From positions 1 through 64,000 of the forward strand of contig PHBJ01000007.1 of assembly GCA_002840555.1 (NCBI GenBank): a stretch of 64,000 bases of DNA, read 5' to 3'. The notes beneath the pieces are model-generated. The model was not told the DNA's origin, made no database searches, and was given only the letters and a program-made list of their open reading frames with translations. Source of the DNA: Deltaproteobacteria bacterium HGW-Deltaproteobacteria-13 (GTDB lineage: Bacteria; Desulfobacterota; Syntrophia; Syntrophales; Smithellaceae). Positions 58,052 to 64,000 of this stretch are shown here, piece after piece. Made by a program: the position numbers and the translations under genes. Positions within the stretch are counted from its first letter, which is position 1. Every line of letters starts with the position of its first letter.

Positions 58052-58858
58052 TTATTCCTTGAATATTTCGGCAAGGAATTTTTTCAATTCCGCCCATGAT
58101 TTTTTATCAGCGTCAGCGTTATACCCAACCGGCATATTAAATTTTTTCGCGTACATATCGGCTTCGGGATTCGTAAAAGCGTGCATTGCCTGTGGATAGG
58201 AAATAAACTGAAAATCAGCCCCGGCATTTTCCATTTCCTTCTTAAACGATTCGATTTGTTCGGGTGTTGTGAACTTATCCGCGTCACCATTCAGCACAAG
58301 AATCTTTGCCTTAATGACACCGGGCTCGGCGGGCGTTGCTGTCGCCAGGCTTCCATGAAAGCTTGCCACTCCCTTGAGATCACCCCCCTGTCTTGCCATA
58401 TGCAGGACAACTCCGCCTCCGAAACAATAGCCGATGGCGGCTATCCTTTCAGGATCGACGCTGTCTTGTTTTTTTAGATATTCCAAAGCCGCCATAAATC
58501 GCCCCTCTCCCACAGCGGCATTTTTCATGACTTCAGCGGCGAACTTCCCGGCATCATCAGGGTGCTTGGCAATCTTGCCGCCCCCATACATATCAAGAGC
58601 GAGGGCCGTATAGCCTAATCCGGCTATCATCCGGGCGCGTTTATGGACATATTCATTCTGTCCCCACCATTCATGGACAATAAGCACGCCAGGACGTTTA
58701 CCTTTAATATGCTTATCATAAGCCAGATAACCTTTCATCACCTCATTTCCGGCCTTGTAATTTACAGTCTTTCCTTTAATTTTGGTTGCGGCAAAAGCGG
58801 GAAGACAAATGACGGCTGCCATTGCGGCAAAGGCCAATACCATAGGTATTCTTTTCAT
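58052..58858 (-). CDS. Exported dienelactone hydrolase-family protein
   Basis: 268 residues. A signal peptide (MKRIPMVLAFAAMAAVICLPAFA) makes it periplasmic. The alpha/beta-hydrolase core has the cysteine nucleophile in IGYCFGGG, an acidic residue in LNGDADKFT and His in AMHAFTNP: the Cys-Asp-His triad of dienelactone hydrolase. Substrate not predictable. Monocistronic by appearance. Confidence 0.9.
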   Translation of the reverse strand: MKRIPMVLAFAAMAAVICLPAFAATKIKGKTVNYKAGNEVMKGYLAYDKHIKGKRPGVLIVHEWWGQNEYVHKRARMIAGLGYTALALDMYGGGKIAKHPDDAGKFAAEVMKNAAVGEGRFMAALEYLKKQDSVDPERIAAIGYCFGGGVVLHMARQGGDLKGVASFHGSLATATPAEPGVIKAKILVLNGDADKFTTPEQIESFKKEMENAGADFQFISYPQAMHAFTNPEADMYAKKFNMPVGYNADADKKSWAELKKFLAEIFKE

Positions 58859-58956
58859 AATAACACCCCTTGGTTTATTGACGAATTAGAGGTAAGGTTA
58901 TTCCTTATGTTGAAGGAAAAGTTACTGATACTTTTATAACTGATCGGAAAACTCTT

Positions 58957-59325
58957 TTACGGTATCGTTAATGTTGAAGTTTTATGCCCCCAGAGATTGC
59001 AGGTTGCCGTAACTTCTAATACATCTCCTTTTGCCGCCTTAATATTATAAGTATAAGTAAAAATAGAATCTGTGGGCTGAGTAGAATACTCATTTGTGCT
59101 GATGACCACCCCATTTTTTTTGATTTCAACAGATTTAATGTGATGCATTCCGGCAGATAACGTGTAATGATTGATTGTAACAGACAATGTTTGCGTCTTC
59201 ATATCATAAACCGGATCTACAGATTTTGGCGCGGTTGCATAAGATGGCTGCGCCATAAAACACGACAAGAAAAGAATAAAAATAGCGACCTGCCAATATT
59301 GGGATTGTACCCTTAAATTTTTCAT
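58957..59325 (-). CDS. Small exported beta-rich protein
   Basis: 122 residues. Signal peptide cleaved near SYA; the mature 92 residues look like one immunoglobulin-type beta domain (TLSVTINHYTL, HHIKSVEIKKNG, GDVLEVTATCNLWGHKT) with a single cysteine and several histidines. The C-terminal CNLWGHK pattern recalls the cysteine/histidine ends of desulfoferrodoxin-like folds, but the other metal ligands are not clear. AGGAGG-like site before ATG. Role unknown. Confidence 0.7.
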   Translation of the reverse strand: MKNLRVQSQYWQVAIFILFLSCFMAQPSYATAPKSVDPVYDMKTQTLSVTINHYTLSAGMHHIKSVEIKKNGVVISTNEYSTQPTDSIFTYTYNIKAAKGDVLEVTATCNLWGHKTSTLTIP

Positions 59326-59489
59326 AGCTTTCCTCCCGTTAAATTAATATTTTCGTTTTACGTCTATCATCCATGTTATCATACTACAAATTTTAACGTC
59401 CGGAAACAATGGTGGTTGAATCGATGCAAATTGACAGGTAAATACTACCATGGAAAAAATAATGCCTGTTCCTGATCTCCCGGGAAACC

Positions 59490-60092
59490 TTATTCTTTAC
59501 GATCATACGCAAATTGCGTACCCAGCAACACATCCCACACAGGCGTGGTAACGCCGAAGTTATTTTCGGGATGACGGTGATGAATGAGATGATGGGCTGA
59601 CCAGTGTTTGGCCCGGGACCATTTAAAACCGGCGTGGTGGATGGCAAAGTGGCTCAATCCGTAAGTGACATAGCCGAATGTCATCGTTCCGGCAAGCAGA
59701 AACGCGTTGTGCATCGGCATAAGCAGCATAAATAGACCTGCCAAAGTCACGAGGACCATCGCCGGCAGAAAAAAAGGCAGGGAATCGTAACCCATCGGAT
59801 TCAAGTGATGAGCGTGATGGCCTTCAGCCATTATCCGCACTGACCCGTGAAAGAGCCAGCGATGAATGAAGTATTCGAAAAAGCTGACAAGAAACAAGCC
59901 GGAAGCGACCGTTAAAAAAACCGTTAGCCAGGTGAGATCATGAAGGCGCAAAGCGATAAAGATTAACCCTGTGCCTAACGGAATATCAATGGCGAATTCA
60001 CCCCAATAATTGGCGCGAGTTTTGGACATATTCAAGATAAAGCTCAGCGCAATATCAAACAGGTGATGGATCATTTGTTTTGTCTGCCTCAA
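59490..60092 (-). CDS. Fatty acid hydroxylase / sterol desaturase family membrane protein
   Basis: 200 residues, four membrane helices. The histidine boxes H-x4-H (HRWLFHG), H-x2-HH (GHHAHHL), HH (AIHHAGF) and H-x3-HH (AHHLIHHRHP) bind the diiron site of the family. Members hydroxylate or desaturate lipids using O2. In an anaerobe that is odd, so a lipid role under micro-oxic exposure, or another use of the site, should be considered. TTG start at 60092 with AGGAGG 7 nt upstream; longer frame to 60161 lacks one. Confidence 0.85.
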   Translation of the reverse strand: MRQTKQMIHHLFDIALSFILNMSKTRANYWGEFAIDIPLGTGLIFIALRLHDLTWLTVFLTVASGLFLVSFFEYFIHRWLFHGSVRIMAEGHHAHHLNPMGYDSLPFFLPAMVLVTLAGLFMLLMPMHNAFLLAGTMTFGYVTYGLSHFAIHHAGFKWSRAKHWSAHHLIHHRHPENNFGVTTPVWDVLLGTQFAYDRKE

Positions 60093-60270
60093 CTCGTTGC
60101 CTCCTGACGATAAATTGACATCGGTGATGGAGAATAAGCATCCATTGTGATTTGTCATCAATATAAGGTTATAAAATTGAAAGTCAATAAAAATAAGCTC
60201 ATTTATTTTTTAAGTTGCGGCAATTTTATTACTTTTGAAAATAACCGTCCTCTATGATAAACAACCGGTG

Positions 60271-61617
60271 ATGAGTAAAAAGATTCTTTTGATCAACCCC
60301 TGGATTTACGATTTTGCAGCATACGATTTCTGGTTAAAACCTCTCGGCCTCTTATATTTAGGCGGGTTGCTGCGTCGGAACAATCATCAGGTTGATTTTA
60401 TCGATTGCCTTGATCCCTATCATCCGGACATGCCTCAGGAAACTCGCCGGCGTCCACAGCGCCATTCTTACGGCGACGGCAAATTCTTCCGCCAGGTGAT
60501 ATCCGCTCCCGACTCCCTGAAGATGATTGACAGAAATTACTGCCGCTACGGAATATTGCCGGAAATCTTTACAGATGAGCTCAAAAAACACAAAGATGCG
60601 GATATTGTTTTAATAACCTCGATGATGACGTACTGGTATCCGGGAGTTTTTGAAGCCATTAAAATCATCAAAGAAGTGCTGCCTTCCGTTCCCGTTGTGC
60701 TTGGCGGCAAATACGCGATTTTGTGTTCAGAACATGCCCTGAAATATTCCGGCGCTGATCATATCGTTGCGGGCCCGGGAGAAAAACAAATTCTTCTGTT
60801 ACTTCAGAAAATATTTGACGAAGAGCCTTTTTTTGTACCCGATGAAAATAATCTTGATTCCTATCCCTACCCTGCTTTCGACCTGATACGCAAAATAGAA
60901 CAACTGCCGTTAATTACATCGCGAGGCTGCCCATATCGCTGCAGCTACTGCTCCTCGCATATTCTGAATGATAAGTTTCAGCGGCGCGATCCGGTAAAAG
61001 TGGTTGATGAGATTGAATACTGGCAAAATAAAACCGGTGTGGTTAATTTCAGTTTTTACGATGATGCCCTGCTTGTTAAACCCGAAGAAATGATCATTCC
61101 CCTGCTCAGAGAAGTAAAAAGAAGAGCGTTGTCCTGTCAATTTCATTGTCCCAACGGATTACATTTGAGGGAAATAACGAAAGAGCTGAGTGAATTGCTC
61201 TACAAGACGGGATTTAAAACAATTCGCTTTGGCTTTGAAACTTCCGATTTCAACAGGCAGATTCAAACCGGCGGTAAAGTTAAAAACGATGAACTCCGTC
61301 TTGCCGTGAACCACTTGAAAAACGCCGGTTATAAAACCCGGGAAATAGGCATATACCTTTTATGCGGCATGCCCGGTCAAAGCGCAAAAGAAGTGAGTGA
61401 CAGCATTGAATTTGTTCGGGAATGCGGCGCTAAACCCGTGCTGACTGAATACTCTCCTATTCCCGGCACAAAAATGTGGGCGGACGCTGTGGCATCTTCC
61501 CCCTTTGACATTCAGGAAGAACCGCTATATCATAATAACTCTTTGCTACCTTGTCAAAACAACGATTTTAGTTTTGCCGCTTACGCAGAATTAAAGAAGA
61601 AGCTGAAAAATATTTAA
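60271..61617 (+). CDS. B12-binding/radical SAM protein (BchE-like)
   Basis: About 448 residues. Cobalamin-binding-like N-terminal half (KILLINPWIYDFAAYDFW, VVLGGKYAI); radical SAM cluster SRGCPYRCSYCSS (C-x3-C-x2-C). C-terminal GFETSDFNRQIQTGG, then LCGMPGQSAKEV. Belongs to the large BchE-like group that methylates, rearranges or cyclises diverse substrates; product unknown. Start set at 60271 (MSKKILLI); a TTG at 60235 would add 12 residues. Followed by a small membrane protein gene. Confidence 0.88.
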   Translation: MSKKILLINPWIYDFAAYDFWLKPLGLLYLGGLLRRNNHQVDFIDCLDPYHPDMPQETRRRPQRHSYGDGKFFRQVISAPDSLKMIDRNYCRYGILPEIFTDELKKHKDADIVLITSMMTYWYPGVFEAIKIIKEVLPSVPVVLGGKYAILCSEHALKYSGADHIVAGPGEKQILLLLQKIFDEEPFFVPDENNLDSYPYPAFDLIRKIEQLPLITSRGCPYRCSYCSSHILNDKFQRRDPVKVVDEIEYWQNKTGVVNFSFYDDALLVKPEEMIIPLLREVKRRALSCQFHCPNGLHLREITKELSELLYKTGFKTIRFGFETSDFNRQIQTGGKVKNDELRLAVNHLKNAGYKTREIGIYLLCGMPGQSAKEVSDSIEFVRECGAKPVLTEYSPIPGTKMWADAVASSPFDIQEEPLYHNNSLLPCQNNDFSFAAYAELKKKLKNI

Positions 61618-61638
61618 AGACCAGGCAGGCCGCATTAC

Positions 61639-61875
61639 ATGAATGTTTTAATATGGATTAAAAATATTATTATCTTGTTATTCTCCGTGTTTTTTTTAAT
61701 TATAGGCGTCAATACCTTATGGGGTTCATTCAGTGTAAAGAATCCGTTTGAATTTGTGATGTATTTTTTTTCCGCCTCCCTTCTGATTTTAGTTTGTGCT
61801 GTTGGAATCATATATTTTTTCTTCCGCCTATTCCCCCAAAAACAAAATGGAACAAATCATGATAAAACACCATAA
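61639..61875 (+). CDS. Small two-helix membrane protein
   Basis: 78 residues with hydrophobic segments at about 8-28 and 40-62 and a polar tail (FPQKQNGTNHDKTP). It overlaps the start of the next gene by 17 bp and follows the radical SAM gene by 21 bp. No recognisable family. Confidence 0.55.
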   Translation: MNVLIWIKNIIILLFSVFFLIIGVNTLWGSFSVKNPFEFVMYFFSASLLILVCAVGIIYFFFRLFPQKQNGTNHDKTP

Positions 61876-63355
61876 TTTATTGAGAATATTTTTCATATTC
61901 GCGGTGATATTGTCACTTTGCGGCCATTCCTACGGCTTTGATCTGGAAAAGAAGGTTGTTAAAATAAAACTAAAAAACGGACTGACCGTCCTGATGCTGG
62001 AGCGTCATTTAAGTCCGACGGTTTCGCTCTATATACGCCATCGCATCGGAGCGGTTGATGAGCAAAACGGGAAAAGCGGCGCCGCTCATCTTTTAGAGCA
62101 TATGATGTTTAAAGGCACGACGACGATCGGCACTAAAAATTACATGGCTGAGAAGAAAATACTGGACGCCATTGAAAAAACCGGCACGGTTTTGGATAAA
62201 GAAAAACGAAAAGGCTCAAAAGCTGACCCGGAAATGATTAAAAAGATTTCCGCCCGATTAAAAAAATTAGAGGATCAACATAAAAAATATTTCATCCCGA
62301 ATGAAATTGACCGGCTGTATACCCAGAACGGCGGCCTGGATATGAACGCTTCCACCGGTCAGGATGTAACGACATATCATGTCAGTCTTCCCGCCAACAA
62401 AATAGAACTCTGGGCCAGAATCGAATCGGACCGTCTGCTCAATCCCGTTTTCCGTGAATTTTACACGGAACGCGATGTGGTCATGGAGGAACGAAGACAA
62501 CGCGTGGAATCCGATCCGGACGGCAAATTGTATGAACAGTTCATCAGCGCAGCCTATAAAATTCATCCCTATGGCAGGCCGATCATCGGATGGGAAGAAG
62601 ATTTAATCAACCTGAGCCCCGATTCCGTAAAAGAAATTTTTAAAAAATATCAGGCACCGGACAGTATGGTGATTGCTGTTGTCGGAGATATTAACCCTCC
62701 AAAAACACTGAAACTGATCGAAAAATATTTTGGACGCATTCCCGCAAGCCGTGATAAGAAAATTGCAATCCCCGCGGAACCGGTACAAACGGAAGAAAGA
62801 AGAGTAAATGTCACTTTCGATGCCAACCCGATGATGATTATCGGATTTCACAAACCGAATGCTCCCTCCTACGATGATTATGTTTTTGATGTGCTGGAAG
62901 CAATTTTGACGAAAGGCAGAACCAGCCGATTATATAATAAACTGGTTACAGATCTGCAAATCGCGAAAAGCATCAGCGCCTCCAACGGCGTGCCGGCGAC
63001 AAGATATCCGAACCTCTTCACGATATTTGCCCAGCCGCGTTATCCGCATACGAATAGCGAACTGGAAGAAATGATCCTGCAGGAAATAGAAAAAATTAAA
63101 ACACAGCCGGTGACTGATGAAGAATTAACCAAGGCGAAAAATAATATCAAGATGGAATACATTAAGAGCCTTGATGCTAATTCCGAAATCGCCTCGACCT
63201 TATCTTATTATGAAATCCTGCTCGGCGATTACAGATATTTCGCCGATTATTTAAGCAACATCGATAAGGTCACGGCTGGAGATATTCAAAAAGCGGCCGG
63301 AATTTATTTAAAAAAAGACAACCGCACCATTGCTGTTTTAAACAAGAAAAATTAG
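61859..63355 (+). CDS. M16B zinc metalloprotease, catalytic subunit
   Basis: About 498 residues. Signal-like hydrophobic start (LLRIFFIFAVILSLCG), so probably periplasmic. Inverted zinc motif H-x2-E-H in AAHLLEHMMFKG with the third ligand Glu in TERDVVMEERRQRVE. An insertion of about 50 residues sits between them (KDEKRKGSKADPEM region). C-terminal partner domain has GRTSRLYNKLV. Pairs with the following non-catalytic subunit. The start at 61859 overlaps the small membrane gene; no strong Shine-Dalgarno. Confidence 0.92.
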   Translation: MIKHHNLLRIFFIFAVILSLCGHSYGFDLEKKVVKIKLKNGLTVLMLERHLSPTVSLYIRHRIGAVDEQNGKSGAAHLLEHMMFKGTTTIGTKNYMAEKKILDAIEKTGTVLDKEKRKGSKADPEMIKKISARLKKLEDQHKKYFIPNEIDRLYTQNGGLDMNASTGQDVTTYHVSLPANKIELWARIESDRLLNPVFREFYTERDVVMEERRQRVESDPDGKLYEQFISAAYKIHPYGRPIIGWEEDLINLSPDSVKEIFKKYQAPDSMVIAVVGDINPPKTLKLIEKYFGRIPASRDKKIAIPAEPVQTEERRVNVTFDANPMMIIGFHKPNAPSYDDYVFDVLEAILTKGRTSRLYNKLVTDLQIAKSISASNGVPATRYPNLFTIFAQPRYPHTNSELEEMILQEIEKIKTQPVTDEELTKAKNNIKMEYIKSLDANSEIASTLSYYEILLGDYRYFADYLSNIDKVTAGDIQKAAGIYLKKDNRTIAVLNKKN

Positions 63356-64000
63356 ATGGCACACGATATGAGCAAAAAAATATTAAACGCAATCATAACT
63401 TCTTTTACATTTTTGATCCTGGCCGTCTTTTTAATCACAGTGGAGGCATTCCCCGCCGCACCCTCTGATTCCGTTCTGCCGTCCCCTGATAAAATTCATT
63501 ACGCCCCCTTGCGCTTTAATCTGCCGCAAGCCCAGAGGGTGGTTTTAGAAAACGGCATCGTACTCTATATTCTGGAAAATCATGAACTGCCTTTGATTAA
63601 TATTAATGCGCTGGTTAAAACCGGAACAATGTATGATCCGGAAGGCAAGGCCGGTGTCGCCGAATTGACCGCCTATGTCATGAGAACCGGAGGCACGGCA
63701 AAATTAAACAGCGCGGAATTTGACAATCAGCTTGATTTCATGGCCGCTTCCGCGTCAATTACCATGTCCGTGGACTCCGCACAGGTCAATTTATCCGTTT
63801 TGAACAAAGACCTTGACCGGGGACTTGATCTTCTGGCGCAAATGCTCATTTCCCCTGTGTTTGAACAAAATAAATTCGAATTGGCCCGGCAATTAAAAAA
63901 CGAGGAATTACGAAGACTGAAAGACGATCCGCAAAAACTTGCTTTTCGGGAATTCAATCGTCTGATTTACGCCCATGATCCGCGGGGCCGTCTTTCGACC
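63356..64000 (+). CDS. M16B protease partner subunit, partial (runs off right edge)
   Basis: 215 codons are visible, starting at ATG right after the stop of the catalytic subunit. A hydrophobic start (FTFLILAVFLITVEAF) is followed by the M16 fold (VLENGIVLYILENHELPL). The zinc motif is missing: the position reads AGVAELTAYVMRTGGT, with no H-x2-E-H. Bacterial M16B enzymes often work as pairs of one active and one inactive chain, and this fits. The end is outside the window, so the length is unknown. Alternative start at Met5. Confidence 0.88.
   Translation, partial: MAHDMSKKILNAIITSFTFLILAVFLITVEAFPAAPSDSVLPSPDKIHYAPLRFNLPQAQRVVLENGIVLYILENHELPLININALVKTGTMYDPEGKAGVAELTAYVMRTGGTAKLNSAEFDNQLDFMAASASITMSVDSAQVNLSVLNKDLDRGLDLLAQMLISPVFEQNKFELARQLKNEELRRLKDDPQKLAFREFNRLIYAHDPRGRLST

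Noticed and set aside
59393-59647. 84-codon minus-strand frame overlapping the hydroxylase gene
   Set aside because: Out-of-frame shadow of the histidine-box protein; no domain.

Overview
The window is about 64 kb of ordinary bacterial chromosome, roughly balanced to slightly AT-rich by eye. It is densely packed and contains no phage, insertion sequence or CRISPR array that I can see. Several things point to a syntrophic or strictly anaerobic Desulfobacterota (Syntrophus/Smithella-like). These are the fused ispDF gene next to carD and a YacL-type PIN/TRAM gene, the Re-citrate-synthase-type enzyme, the deltaproteobacterial EF-G-like protein, the large PlsB, and the multi-PAS/HD-GYP signalling genes. 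The taxonomic call is an inference from gene families, not a measured result.

Layout. Positions 1-21.5 kb are almost entirely minus strand. From the far end they carry tsaD and rsmA, then (after one isolated plus-strand secreted protein gene at 19 kb) miaB, a bifunctional-nuclease gene, xerC, hslV, hslU, argB, argD, argF, argG, argH, a small lipoprotein gene, dapA, dapB, folK, a YHS-type membrane protein gene, a transaldolase-like gene, pgsA, tRNA-Gly and tRNA-Cys, carD, the PIN/TRAM gene and ispDF. Beyond ispDF lie the first codons of a broken gltX and the start of a MetG-like gene running off the left edge. From 21.6 to 29.5 kb the order is nadB, purB, a hemolysin-III-type membrane protein, a secreted beta-propeller protein, tRNA-Met, an OmpA-like protein, smpB and a TtcA-like PP-loop ATPase. 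From 29.6 to 35.8 kb there is a three-gene signalling island: a seven-PAS histidine kinase, a REC-PAS-PAS-HD-GYP phosphodiesterase and a single-domain response regulator whose receiver is a near duplicate of the one before it. From 35.9 to 51.7 kb are hisS, aspS, a Re-citrate synthase fused to a C-terminal Cache/PAS-like sensor, a UvrD/Rep helicase, an EF-G-like GTPase, a MogA/MoaB protein, four small minus-strand genes (Mut7-C nuclease, LapA, HIT, metallophosphoesterase), ligA, acylphosphatase and enolase. From 51.7 to 64 kb are plsB, a PTS fragment consisting only of EIID-HPr-EI, a thioesterase, a dienelactone hydrolase, a small exported protein, a fatty-acid-hydroxylase-like protein, a B12/radical SAM protein and an M16 peptidase pair that runs off the right edge.

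How the genes fit together. The left half is a biosynthetic and housekeeping block: arginine from N-acetylglutamate to arginine except argC and argJ/argA, the first two committed lysine/diaminopimelate steps, HslUV protein turnover, isoprenoid precursors, phospholipid head-group synthesis and translation factors. The middle is signalling (c-di-GMP turnover) followed by aminoacyl-tRNA synthetases and entry of acetyl-CoA into citrate and glutamate. The right half is envelope and lipid synthesis plus carbon-source signalling through an incomplete phosphotransferase system.

The most unusual items are the sensor-fused Re-citrate synthase at 39 kb, the orphan EIID-HPr-EI set at 54.5-57.3 kb, the broken gltX joined to an 18-bp tandem repeat at the left edge, and a two-copy ~90-bp hairpin repeat inserted between xerC and hslV. 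All functional calls rest on reading motifs by eye; no database search was run.
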